A program made the translations under genes and the position numbers. 64,000 bases of DNA. Source: Fomitopsis serialis (Eukaryota > Basidiomycota > Agaricomycetes > Polyporales > Fomitopsidaceae). The DNA lies in contig NW_025955080.1 in the NCBI RefSeq assembly GCF_022376445.1, forward strand, positions 1-64,000, given 5' to 3'. The notes beneath the pieces were generated by a model that was given only the letters and a program-made list of their open reading frames with translations, was not told the origin of the DNA and searched no databases. Shown here piece by piece: positions 50,001 through 61,492 of this stretch. The first letter of the stretch is position 1, and each line of letters opens with the position of its first letter.

Positions 50001-53000
50001 TCCTGACCGAGCTTGCAAGCTCGCGCGAACATGCGTGCCACGGCAGCCGAGGCACGAAAGCGCACACGGATATCATGATCAGCTCCCAACTTGGGCAGTA
50101 TGGATGCTGGAAGGAGGGGCGTCACGCCATCGTCTTTGCTCTCTTCTCGTCCAGCGGCAGAGTCGGCTCCGGCATCGTCGTCTTCCGCCGGATCTATCCA
50201 AAACTGCTCCCGAGGGTCTTGGGCGAGATTTGCGTCAAGAAGACGAACAACGACGTCCCGGGACTTCCACGAAGTCAATTTGCCGCTCAGGAGCTTCGCC
50301 GCCAGACGACTCCAGAGCTCCCGAACAGCGTCGCAGATGTTGTTGGGTGTCGCCCGATCAAGCCAACATGCCATGGTAGAATGTAGGAAGTGCAAGGACA
50401 GACACTGCAAATGATCGTTTCGCGCATAACCATATTGAGGCCACAGATCGCCAAATCTCTCGAGGAACTGCTCCAGGGTAGAGGCGCTGATGCTTAACAT
50501 GCCAGTTTTGACGATGGTGAAGTAGACCTGAGCCACATCCAGAAATCGCGACTCATCCGAATTTAAGACGAGTTTGGCCAGGTCCTTATCACGCGTAGGC
50601 AGCCCGGATGTGGACTGTAAGACGGGGATGACCGCAAGCGCCGTCATGCAAATCTCCATGCCGTGCGCGTCCATGACTGCAGCACCATTTCGCAACGACT
50701 CCGTGGTAGTTCCCGCATCCTGGACTGTTCTCAGTTCGCCAAAGTCGTCCTCGATATCAATGTCCATGGCCTGACTGTCAGAACCTGGACTCGTAGAGGC
50801 GCCAGACGCCAGTCGGAGGGTCGATTTGAGGGTCACCAGAAAATTCGTGAAGGTATCCTGCACCTGGCCACGATTGAGTCGATGTCAATGGCGCATACTT
50901 GAGAGGTTAGGGTCTCTTACCTCAGCAGAGCGAAATATGGTGCGCTGGACTTGGCGGCGTACACTCAAGTAATGATCATGCCTCCCCGCCCCAGTATTAA
51001 GAGCGCTAAGGATTTGCCGTCTCACTCCGGTATACGATCCAGGAGATGTCAACGTTTCCCATGGCTCTTGTGCGGGATCCTGCAGAGCAGATACTAGGGG
51101 ATGCAGGCTGCCCAGCATGAGGGATCGCTCCTCCGAGGTCCAACGCTTCTCCGAGAGTTGCGGAAGAACGGTTTGAATGAGGCGGCAAGCGGCCTGGACG
51201 ACACGCCGTGTTGGCTGAATGCCGTTGACGACAAGTATGGCTTCGTAGGAAAGAGCGAGGAATGACACATCGAGACAGGACCGAACTCTCTCTGCCGTAA
51301 TGAAGCCGGACGCTTCCTTGCTCGACTCCCATACGGCGCAGAGCTCCTCCATGGCTTTCAGGAGAAAGGCCGAGATACGTCGTTCTCGACTACGAGGGGG
51401 AGCTAGATCGTCGAGTGCGACACTTTGTTCCTCGGAATTCTGGCCACTAGACGTGTCGGGATCGGTGGTTGCCTGACGTTGGCGCCATGGCGGCAGACGG
51501 GCCTGGATTGAGAAGTCCCGTATTACGGCGGTGTAACAATGGTCGTTGGTAGCCCGGACGATGGAGGAGTCGGACAGCGGCATTCCGCAAATTAGGTGAC
51601 TCCTGGTGGAGAATGAGCAAACGCCTTCCAGGAGCATCAACAGATCGGCAACAGTGTGCGCTGGCAGCCTCGTCTTCGGTGCGCTCCCCACTCTCCATGT
51701 GTCGACAAACCAAGACAACACCTTCTCTTCGAGCTGCATCCGATAAAGCCGGACGTCCTGGCTCGCTATGCGGAGGGCCAGGTCCAAGAACGCACAGACC
51801 GAGTCGTAAGGGAACACAGGTCCCTGGACATCGAGGTCCTTGCCTAGTGTCTCTATTTCGGCAATGAGACGCTGCGACGTGAGCAGCTCCTTCGAATGCA
51901 GTAGGAAGACGGACGCGGTATGACAGGCAGCGCGTGAGACGGATGCTACTGTCACCCGGCGCATAGCATGCGCATAGATGGCATCCCATGTCGTAGTACT
52001 CGACGGTTCCGGTCTCGAGCCAGGAGCAGAGGACGAGTTGAGTGACGCGCCAATGCTGTGAGCGATAGCGGCTAGGCAAAGAAAAGTCCACGACTGGACA
52101 GACCCGCCTTCGAACGATACGAACTGCAGGAGAACGGAGATGACTTGTTGTTGCAGTTCTTCGTGTAGGATCGCCCAATGTTTGTCGATAAAGAATAGCA
52201 AGCTCTGCAGATGATACGAGCGTATGCCGGAGACGGACGAGTGATTGACTAGGTCAAGTAGAGACTTGACAGGACTCTCCAGCTTGACGCGTTTCCCCGC
52301 ACCGCGAGAGTTGCTAGGCTCCATCGAATGAACGGATTCTGTGAGACGGTATAACTGCAGATGAGTTTCGTACGAGTTCCTCCATGGAGCTTGAGTGCGA
52401 GATGACTACCTTGGCTGTGCAATCTGCTTGCAGCTCGAGTATCGTCCAAGCCAGCGCCTGGCTCGAGTCGAACTGCCATCCATGCCGAAAGGTCGATCCC
52501 ACAAACGGCTGCGGTGAGTCTCCGTCCACTCCTAGCTGTCGCGCCTCTAGGCGCAACCGATCTAGTGACAGCCCGTCGACGCCCCAGCGACTTTCTGCCT
52601 CGCTGCTCAACAGATGCCAGAGTTTTGCCACTCCATTCGCATAATCCACATTGGCGAACACTGTCGGGTCGACGGGCTCCGCAGTGTAGTATGGGAATAG
52701 CGTCTGCAGCACTACGACCAGATCCTGCTTCGTCCGTTGGTTCTTGGTCCCCCACATGCTCAGTAGACCTTCCCAAGCATCATGCGCAAATTTGATCACG
52801 GTAGCAGAGTCATTCAATGCGACGTGGGATAGCGCGGCGGAGAGTGCGAGTAAGTAATCATGATGCAGGGAGGAATCTCCCGGGTACTTCTGTAGAATGC
52901 GGGAAAGTCTGTTGAACAAGGCAACGGGGAGATACGGGTGTTGAGGCGAGAGCAATGGAGCAGACGATGATTGGAGCAGCACGACGAGTAGGGACATGAA

Positions 53001-53732
53001 CTCTACCTGCTCTTGAGTGACGGGATGTGAGGTTGGGGCGGGGCTGCCAGAGAACGGTGTCTGTCGCGTCTGCGTGGCAGGAGGGAGTTTCCTCTTCCTG
53101 GAAGAGCTTGGCCCTAGCGTAGACGGCGTGCCATCTTCTCCAGACTCATCGACTTCCGACCCTGCGAGCAGACTGTCTTCCCTCTCCTCCGCGAAGGTGT
53201 CCTCCATCTCGTTAAGGTTCCTCCTAACGCGGTCTCCGAGTATGACGTTCAGAGACATCTCTAGCAACGTTATCCACGTCGTCTCGACTAGATGTTCCAG
53301 GTGCGGGGCATAGCTCAAGATGCACCGAATAGCCTTGGCATACTGCAGCGCGACTGGGGTGAACAACTCGCCTCTATTGATGATAAACTTCGTAAGATGG
53401 GCTAATACGGCCTTCACCACCTTGCTGTTCATGCGTTGGACGCTATGCTCGATTAACCAGCGAACGGCGGAGGCAGCGTCGCCCAGCCGCCGTTTGACTA
53501 CAGCGCTCGACGCGTCACCCTTCTTCGCGTATGCATCCTTCTCCTTCAGCACAGCATTGAAAAGGGCCTGGTAGATGACGAGCCACGCCTTCCCGTCGCC
53601 TTTCTCGTCGACCTTGAGGATCGTAGACTCGTGCGCGAATACGGTCTGTAATGAAGAGATACCCTCTTGTCGGTCCTTTACCTTCTCGCTCCTGAGCAAG
53701 TCCAAAACATTCTTGATAGTCGCACTTCCCAT
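44012..53732 (-). CDS. TEL1: TEL1/ATM checkpoint kinase, 3057 aa
   Basis: PI3K-like serine/threonine kinase recruited by MRN to DNA double-strand breaks and telomeres. Eleven exons join in frame (52410-53732, 50921-52354, 49947-50863, 46899-49895, 46453-46843, 45277-46395, 45013-45224, 44621-44948, 44382-44572, 44084-44325, 44012-44031). The N-terminus carries the TAN motif (LDLLRSEKVKDRQEG) specific to ATM/Tel1, which separates it from ATR and TOR. A long HEAT/FAT solenoid follows. Kinase motifs: GGLNLPKI, KGGDDLRQDAVMEQVF, GLGDRHCSNIL (catalytic loop) and HIDLGIAFDQ. The FATC end reads YTVNELVTEATDPGNLAQMF then CGWSPHL, completed by a 20-nt last exon. Length agrees with ATM proteins (~3000 aa). 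No frameshift was found over 9.2 kb of coding sequence. Confidence 0.96.
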
Positions 53733-54631
53733 AACTACGAGCGGAAGTCGAAGAGCAGCATGAACAGAGCAGGAAGAAAAACAGGTTGGAGGGCAATTGA
53801 AGGTCGTTGGCCGAGGACATTGACAATGACAGTTCTTGCCAAAATAGGGCATGTCAGCTGACTTAGACGCTCAAAATACTGGTTAAATAGCCAGAAGATT
53901 TTGAAGCACGCTCATTTCCTTCTCTCCAATGTACTCAGTGCTCCCTATCCTACTTACCATGTCTCCCTCGAGTGAGCTGTCGTTCAAAAATCTCTACTTC
54001 GCATCTGTATGGCGTCTTTCTGCCCGGGCAGCTGCTCTACGCATCCACTCTGCATCGGTTCTGGTGAATCGCCAAGAACAACCGACGGATATCTGTCTAA
54101 TCAACAGACATCCGGGCGACTTTCAGAACTGAAGATCTCATTATGAGGCCCTTCATGATATATGTTCGCCGTACATTTTGATACTGTCGTACGTACCGTG
54201 TAGCTTGTATCGCATTCGTTGTAATAGTACGATACCGGACAATGAAAATTTTGGCACTATTCTATCTGGAGTGGTTCAACGCAATCACGTCGTCAGGGAA
54301 CGCCTCGGCCTCAATGACCTTCCAAGTATTAGTGCGTACAGGAGGAGAGTTGTTCACGAGGCATGCCAGTGAGCTCGAACAATGACACACGTACTATATA
54401 ACATCGGCAGCTGTAGCTGGATGTTATGCAACTTCACATGATATCGACAGCACATGGGCTCTTCCTGACTCATGATGTCTGCGCAAGTAGTTCGATAACA
54501 TGCGTTTGGCCGCAATTTGGCCGTGAGTAATCTCGCGCAGGGAAACAGAGGGGTCATTGCAACCTGAGGGCACCGGAAGTCTACGTTTTCACAAACACAA
54601 GGGATGGATCGCTCTAGTCATGGATCGCCCA
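53733..54631. other. Intergenic, TEL1 promoter side
   Basis: No coding region or repeat supported. AT-rich compared with the flanking genes. Confidence 0.5.
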
Positions 54632-56387
54632 TCACAACGTGTCTTTGTTCAAAGGCAGACATTGGGGTTGACGGTCGGAATCCGATTCCCAAATAGCACC
54701 TTGCGGCCAGAAACAGAATTCCTGTAGCCAAATCGTTCAGCAAAGTATGTTGCTGCTCCACAAATTTCATACTCACGTCTACGCCGCAGGCAGGATCGCA
54801 CTTCATCCACGCTGGCCAATCTAGCCATTTGATCAGAGCGTCGAACTCTCCTCTCCATTCCACCAGGAGGCGTGATACGACCTCCACACTCTGTTCTTCG
54901 ACGTCAAACGCACCCCTCCAAGCCTCCGTGTATACGCGGCAGATCTCGTGCAGTACCTCCTTCGTCGCATTGTACAGGACACGCTCCTGCTTTGTGAACT
55001 TCGACAGCGGGAGACGCGCCGTGTACTGCGTCGCGCACTCCTCAGCCATCTGCGCATACCACTCCGGGGTGCCGACATGCTCGCGGTGCATGTAAGGGAG
55101 GAGCGACACGAGGAGTTGTCTGCGTATGGCCAGTACATGCTCGGACGCATTGCTGTAGGGTTGATGAAGGAGGTGGCGCACGAACGGCAGCCGGTCGAAG
55201 AACCGATCCTGGATGACACGCGCAAGGCCTTGCCAATCCACACCACTCTTGCCGGCTGGGTCCCGAGCCAGCATCTCCGTGACGTCCGCCTGCACACGCG
55301 CGACATCCTCTTTCGATATGCCCATCAGCCGATATTCTGGGCGTTTGGACGAGCGGCGCGATTCGACGAGGGATGTGAGGGCCGGATCGTAGAACGAGAC
55401 CATGGTCGATGGGTCGACTCGGATGCGCACCTCGCCCGAGTTGTGCCAGGTACCTGTATGTCTGACCTCAGCGAAGCTTGAAGGCAAACTACCTTTCCAG
55501 CCTGCTGGTGGTACCATGGGCTCGCGATGCAACGGCGGCAGAGCTGTGGGCAACGGAGCCATGTGCGCGGAAGAATACGTCGCCGTGACATTGTCAGAGA
55601 CAACAGCGACGAACTTGAATCCATCGTTGGCGACTAGCGAGTGGGCGGAGACCAACTCCAGCCCATCCGAGATGTTGCAGTACATGAGCTCGCTGTGCGC
55701 CCAATGTCAACACATATGCGAGTATGCATGGAGGCACACTCACAAGTCGATCTGCATCCTGACAATTCCATCAAGGCCGTACTGCTTGCCCCATTCGCAC
55801 ATTTTGCGGAAGCGCGCCTCTTCGCCGAACCATTTATCATGGGCATCATAGTTCACTTCGCCCCAGAAGAGGACGTCTTGTGTATCGACAGTCCCACCGA
55901 ACTTGTTCCCACTAGCACCGTCGAAGAAGAGTAAGTTGAGTTCACGCGTGGCGCTATACGTGAAGAGTGTGCTGTTCAAGCCTCCTGTAAAGACCTGAGA
56001 GTGTTCCGGGTCGAATGCAATCCAGTCCCTCGTCGGCGGCTCTTTTGTGTGACGCCCATGATAGAGGAGAGTACCCGGAGGGATACTGGCACGGATAATC
56101 GCATGACCTTGAGAATACTTGGTGGTCAATACCTTGAACTTGAGTAGAACGATGTGCGCACCGTTAATATATTTAGAGTTCGGTGCGAGCTGCAGCAGTG
56201 AGGCCAACGACTGGAAAATGAGGTTTCCCGTGGCATCTTTGCTAGGCCGCTCGTCCCACGGCCTTAAGTGCTGGGTATCATATCGGGAGTCAGGGATAGG
56301 TGCCAATGGTACCTGCTCATGGGCACAGACTCCCAGCACAATGCTGGACGCGTAAAGAGGCAGGGCCAGAGTATGCTGCCAGCGCAT
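54632..56387 (-). CDS. Secreted LYHG-motif protein, 531 aa, intact copy
   Basis: Fungal protein family of unknown function. Exons 56162-56387, 55744-56107, 54777-55692 and 54632-54721, with introns of 54, 51 and 55 nt, join in frame. MRWQHTLALPLYASSIVLG is a signal peptide and no other membrane segment is seen, so the protein is probably secreted. Conserved stretches are QHLRPWDERPSKDATGNL, PPGTLLYHGRHTKEPP, DWIAFDPEHSQVF, TRELNLLFFDGASGNKFGG, TQDVLFWGE and CEWGKQYGLDGIVRM, then EVRIRVDPSTMVSFYDPAL. The last exon adds EFCFWPQGAIW and ends PLNKDTL. The LYHGR...WIAFDP...HS pattern recalls the H-G and S motifs of ADP-ribosyltransferase-like folds, but this is only a resemblance. A frameshifted paralogue lies at 2449-4223 on the other strand. 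Confidence 0.88.
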
Positions 56388-58030
56388 GAAGGGCGATAAC
56401 GGGTACAGGAGGGAACCCCAGCACGGCGTCCGACATTACTTATGTACTTAGCAGGGCTCATCGAGAAGGCAACACCAAGTGTGTCCGGAAGCCAATCCAA
56501 GATAGATGATGATAGACGCTGTCAAGGAACCCGAATACGTTGAAACGTTGCATGATACACGAGGAGGAGGAGACGAATGGGAGAAGCTGATGGCGATATT
56601 GTGCCGCCTCTTTTCCTCCCCACGGATCCGAAAGTGTCCGTTGCGGGCTGCGGGCAAGGACCTTTCACACCTTATCAAAGCCGGAAGTGGCCTAAGGCTG
56701 TTTGTGCGGTGAACCCTCTGAAGAGGTGCTGTTCGGAGGACGCCCAGGCATGCTCTTCCGACCGGTAAGTAACAGCGATCCTTAGAAGTTTGTGCTTGTA
56801 TACTTACTTATAAGTAGCCAAGTACTATACGGGGCATCGGCTACCGACAAAGCGCCCGGACATGATACCGCTTATAATTCCATATTCTATGTAGACCCTT
56901 CCCGAAACAGCGCGCACAGGCGGGAGTCGTCGGGCCAAATCATACTTAAATATTGTCTCGTCAAGCAATCCGTACCCTCTGTCGGTTTACCTCGACCACG
57001 AACCTCGGTCTACCTCGCCCTCGACGTTGCTTGTTACGGTACAATCCTGATGGGAATGCCCCAAGAATTCCCTATGTATGGATACTAATGCCTGACTTGC
57101 TCTGCCTGTACGCATGCAGACGCATGCGCACTTGAGCGCCGAGGCCTGAGGGTATAGCAATATGGAATTACTTAACTTAGCTGTAGCTGGAATGGCCGGT
57201 AGGAAGCCGTAAAACACGCAAGAAGGTTGCGGGCTGTGTTCTCACCATCATATCTGTCACACAGCGGCTCCGCTCGATATGATCAGCGCTGTCTGGCGCA
57301 CCTAAGGCGCACTGACCTTGCACTGACCCGTGGAATCCTCGGCTTCAGACTTGCTATGCGAAGCCGCATCATGAGGCGTGTATTGAGTGTCCGGGCGGAA
57401 GCGTCGTAAGGTTCCAAACTAGCTCCATGGCAAGAGAACTGTCGTGGTACATAGCCAGTGAAGGAGTGAGACCAGAAAATTGCGTGCAGAATGCTGTAGG
57501 ACTCTCGCCTTATTTCCTAGGAGGACATTTGTACCCGGAGAAGCGTAGCCGCTCGCTGATCAGTAAGTGCCAGTGCTCGCCCGAAGGCGGGATGAGACCG
57601 AAGGACTAGTACAGCAAATGGCTGAGATGGTAATAGCTGACATTTACCGATATCATTTCTCGTGGCACTCCGCGAACGGCCTGCAGTACGACTCGTGCCG
57701 CTGCCAGCGCGCAGGGTAGTCGAATGCGAGCACGCGCTAGCTTGCCTCTTTTTTTTATTTTTTTTTATTCTCCATGTTTTAGGCCCGTACGGTAGGTACA
57801 TGCGGTGATGAGCCCTTAGCTCACCTACCCACCGAAAACGCCATTTACGGTCGATACAACGGTACACTAAGTCAGAACGGTCGACGCACTGCCCGTCCGT
57901 TCGAGGGAACCGCCCGATGTTCGAAGCTCAGGCGTCGATGTTCGGAACCCTTAGTGGCGGAGGCAAGCGGTTTAGAAGCGTCGCTACATTGGTAGGACTC
58001 CGGAGCAAGTACATGGTTACGTCAACCTAG
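56388..58030. other. Intergenic region
   Basis: The first ~100 bases are the promoter/5' UTR of the secreted protein gene and resemble the region before the pseudogene. A T-rich run lies at 57748-57769. No gene or clear repeat found in the rest. Confidence 0.5.
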
Positions 58031-58372
58031 CTAGTGACGCCCCCGGCAACTCTCGTATCTATGTCCTCGACCACCACACCCGTGACCTCCACCTCTACCC
58101 CTACGAACAGACGGACCGGTGTCGGCGCCACGGTCAGTGTTGACGCGCTCGAGTAGGCTTTCGAGCAACCCAACGAGGGTGCCGTGCGTGTGGCGCTGGT
58201 CGACTGCGATGTTGTGAATTGCTCGACCCATGGCCTCGAGGTTATCGGGCAGCTGGCGAAAGTCGGACAGGATCAACGACTCGCGCTGATACTGCGGGTT
58301 CGCGAGGGGACGACGCTCGGCCTGGTTGACTTGTTCGAGCAGTACCAAGGTCTCGGACCACGCGATCGTAGG
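58031..58372 (-). CDS. Repeat-associated ORF interrupted by an LTR, fragment
   Basis: The open frame runs from the LTR edge (58372) to a stop at 58031, about 113 codons. It contains VLLEQVNQAERRPLANPQY, SDFRQLPDNLEAMGRAIHN and ends in a Gly/Arg/His-rich tail (RRGRGGGHGCGGRGHRYES). No true 5' end is visible because the LTR abuts it, so it is a fragment of a longer ORF, plausibly of an older transposable element. No family is recognised. Confidence 0.45.
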   Translation of the reverse strand, partial: PTIAWSETLVLLEQVNQAERRPLANPQYQRESLILSDFRQLPDNLEAMGRAIHNIAVDQRHTHGTLVGLLESLLERVNTDRGADTGPSVRRGRGGGHGCGGRGHRYESCRGRH

Positions 58373-58575
58373 TGTAACGCCCCCTTACTCACGCCGTGAT
58401 ACGCTGCACCCAGTCTCTATTCCAGAGTGGTGCGGTATCGGTGACGAGTGTAAAGGAACTGGAACTCCCACACTCGCTGGCGCCGTCCTTAAGGGACGGC
58501 GCCTACGCACGCGATCGTAGATACATTATATGTCCTAATTTAGTAACTACGTGAATGTAACGTAGCCACGTTACA
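58373..58575 (-). mobile_element. LTR, about 203 bp, minus orientation
   Basis: Runs TGTAACGCCCCC...CACGTTACA on the plus strand, so on the minus strand it is TGTAACGTGG...GGGGGCGTTACA, with the TG...CA ends and short inverted termini (TGTAACG) of LTRs. A purine run on the minus strand (58576-58587) sits immediately before it, as a polypurine tract precedes a 3' LTR. No second copy was seen in the window, so the partner 5' LTR is missing or too diverged. GTAGG (58368-58372) could be one target-site copy. Confidence 0.65.
58479..58503. terminator. Perfect hairpin inside the LTR
   Basis: Arms GGCGCCGTCC and GGACGGCGCC with a five-base TTAAG loop. Within an LTR it may help 3'-end formation or strand transfer; the role is inferred from position. 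Confidence 0.6.
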
Positions 58576-58587
58576 CTCTCCCCCCTT
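58576..58587 (-). other. Polypurine tract
   Basis: AAGGGGGGAGAG on the minus strand directly before the LTR, the expected primer site for plus-strand DNA synthesis of the retroelement. Confidence 0.6.
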
Positions 58588-58807
58588 GGACCCGTCCACG
58601 GTCCACAGCGATGTACAGTAGAATAAAAATAGAAATACAATTGGAGATGCGACGACCCGACGGTGGTAGCGAATGGTACGATGAGGACGACGCTGTACTG
58701 TAGACAACGACTCGCGAGTCGCGTCAGTGAGCAGCACATCCGCCATCGTCGTCACACATAACTCGAGGGAGTTATGCGACCTTGGATACGTAGCGGGCCA
58801 GCGGCCG

Positions 58808-59888
58808 CTACATGTCACGCTCCGCACCCGGGTCGTCCGCCTGAGTGTCGTTGTCCATCTCGACGTCGTTGACTACATCCGTGGGGATGTAGACGTTCGC
58901 AGGGATGGGGGGCATGTCGTTGATGTGGACGACATGCTCATGGACCACATCGCTCCCTACGGACGGGTACGTAGCATACGGCGCCGCAGTATCAATCGCC
59001 CGGCCCTCGTGCTCGTTCCTCCGACGCCGATAGAATTCCTCGAGGAATCCTACCTCGTCCGGATGGTACCCCATCCGCGAGAACCAACGGGCGACATCAA
59101 ATATAGTGATGTCGGCCAGGCTCGCGGGGAACGCGACGGTAGCCCGTCCAGCTCCCAGCGGGTAAGCTCCTTCCTGTACCAGTCGTCGGTACAGGCCCGG
59201 GATGGAGAACAGCCGTCCCGTGGCGACTTCCCAAGGACGACGCGACTGCGTTGTCGTTGGGGCCAATCGACGCGTGAGGTGCAGGGCCTCAACGTCGTCG
59301 ACGTTCGGCCGTCCTCCACGGTCGACGCGCATACCCAGCGGTATGCGGTCGCGATTGACGCGGTACCACTCGTGCCATTCGAGTGCCGTCGACTGGTTCG
59401 TCGGCTGGGCCAACCCGCCCCTCGACTTCTTCTTGGGCGGGGCGGTGGCCGCTCGTCCCGCCGGCGACCTGGCCCGCCGCTTGCTCGACGTCGCTCCCGT
59501 ATTCGACCACGTCGCCGTGGTCGTCGACGAGGCGGCAGGGGCCGTTCCCGCTGAGGGTCCCGCCGTTGAGGCCGCGGTACGACTCCCCGACGGCCCTGCG
59601 CCCGCCGTTCCGGCTGGCGGTGCATTCGCCCGTCGTCGATGCTCCTCGCGGCTCTCCTGCATGGCCCGGGCCATGTCGCCGACCTCCTGGTCCTGCGTCC
59701 GACGGGGGGGTTGCCATTGCTGCATCAGCCAACGCGGCCCCTCAACCGCTCCTATCCTCTGGTCCACCTGGGCCTGGTGGATAAGGTCCCGCACCCGGAA
59801 CCTCGCCTGCTCGTCTACCAGGGCCCGTCGACGGATGATCTCCGCCTCGGCACGACTACGAGGGATGTAGTTGTGCCACTCGCCCGCT
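58808..59888 (-). CDS. Repeat-associated protein of unknown function
   Basis: Open on the minus strand from about 59888 (reading GVSAGEWHNYIPRSRAEAE) to the stop at 58808; no ATG is seen at the open end, so an upstream exon or a lost start is likely. Features in order: a charged helical part (IIRRRALVDEQARFRVRDL), an Ala/Ser/Thr-rich linker, a basic patch (SKRRARSP, APPKKKSRGG), a globular part with LEWHEWYRVNRDRIPLG, FSIPGLYRRLVQEGAYPL, VARWFSRMGYHPDEVGF, and an acidic tail (DVEMDNDTQADD). It lies between an LTR with polypurine tract and a gag-like ORF. I do not recognise it. It may be an extra ORF of the minus-strand retroelement or an older repeat gene. Confidence 0.5.
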
Positions 59889-61168
59889 GATACGCCTCTA
59901 GGCTATCTAAGCCCCGAAAACGCAATCTAGGCCTCTACGATGCTCCGAAGCTCTTAGAAGATCCACTACAACTGTTCGAAGATTTCGAAGTTCGTAGCCA
60001 ACCCTGGCTCACCTTAGAAGACTATCCGCGACCTTCCGGCACCTCAGTGACACTATAGGAGCACCTACCCACCTATCTAGACGACCCCAGAGCACGCAGG
60101 TCACTCGAAGATACACTATGTGTTAGAAGACACTCGAACATGTTAGAAGACGTGCTACGGTGTTAGAAGATCTCCTGCGAGACCATAGGATGCTACAGGA
60201 TGTCCAGTGAGTCCTTGCAGGTCGTCTCACATCCTCGACGAGTGGTCTCGGTTTCCGGCGTCATGTGATAGCCGGTCGGCCTTTGGACCACTGGTTAGCG
60301 AGCCCAAGAGCAGTTGTCACGTGTTAGAAGCCATAGCCGGATGTTTGGGGCCGTCGGAGCTCCGTAGTGGTAATAGCCGTGTTTCCCTGTATATACTCTG
60401 GGACTGGTTCCCTTCGAATCTCAGAGACCCCCTTACCCTCTCAATCTCACCTCGCACCGGCGAGGTTCGTCAGTCAGCCAGTACGTTCAAAAGTCAGCAA
60501 GTTCGCCAGTCAGCCAGTACGTTCGAAGCCAGTCAGTCAGTCAGTCAGTTCGCCAGTACGTTCGCCAGCTCGTAGTTGCCCCGAGAGGCTCTACACTTCT
60601 TCTCCTGCTGTTGCTCGCCTTCCTTGTCACCGTTCGTTTGACACGTCTGTCGAAACCCTCCCTCCTATCTTCGAGGCTTAGCCCTCGTCTTCGAACAGTC
60701 TTCGACATCTTCGAAGCTCTCCCACGTCGTTCGGAGTCTTGTCCGTCCTCCTCCTTCTTACCTAGACCACTGTACAGTCCCCCGTACATCTCATAGACTC
60801 AGAGGCCTCGCATACCACTGCTCGACCTCACGGTTGGGTTTTTGTGTGGCTTTTGTGTTCTTTTTGGTCGCGTCATCTTGGAGCCCACCGCGAGGGGGAT
60901 ATAGAGCAAGATTCCGCCGCGTCGGAACTTCGAAGTCAACCCTGAAGACTACCGAGACTACGAAAGTCCTCTCCTCGCACTCGCTATCGACAGTAGACTA
61001 GGTCCCCGATCAGCCGCCGCCTTTCGCAGGCATAGCAACCCTCTCCCAGGACCTTCGACTATCCCCTCTTCGCCCGAAAACGTCGAGCTTGTCCCCGATC
61101 ACGACGATCCGGAACGCTCCGTTCGAGACCAAGTGCCTACTACCCCATCCCATTCCAGACGTGCTTGA
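59889..61168. other. Untranslated leader / possible 5' LTR region of the gag element
   Basis: No coding region is supported with confidence. GTTAGAAGA recurs at about 60122, 60143 and 60162. A short tandem array lies at 60471-60570. TGGAGCCCACCGCGAG near 60880 could be a tRNA primer-binding site (starts TGG) for the plus-strand element; this is tentative. In the gag frame a stop lies at 61166-61168, with coding-like sequence on both sides. Confidence 0.4.
60471..60570 (+). repeat. CAGT / GTACGTTCG tandem array
   Basis: Mixed units of CAGTCAGCCAGTACGTTCG and GCAAGTTCGC, including four consecutive CAGT steps (AGTCAGTCAGTCAGTCAG). Direct repeats without regular spacers. Confidence 0.75.
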
Positions 61169-61492
61169 AGACTCTTGCTTGCAGACGACTTAGAGGCACT
61201 AGTCTTCGGATCCCCTCTACCGCTTCTAACACCATCACCACTTCTCGAAGGAGAGGAACCCACCTCAGCCACAGTCACCACGCATAGAGGATCTTCCACC
61301 TCACGTCTACCCATACCCACCAGTCGTAGAGTGTCGTCAGTCCCTCCAGGACCAGAGCAGTCCGCGCCGCGACGGACTTCGACCGTCGACACCCCTAACC
61401 CTTCGAACACTTCGACAATACCTTCGAACATTTCAACAATCCCTTCTATCGCTTCGCCAACTCCTTCTAACACTTCGAAGCTGAGTCCGAAT

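Noticed and set aside
60471..60570. Possible CRISPR-like direct repeats
   Set aside because: Irregular short units without constant spacers, in a eukaryotic retroelement leader.
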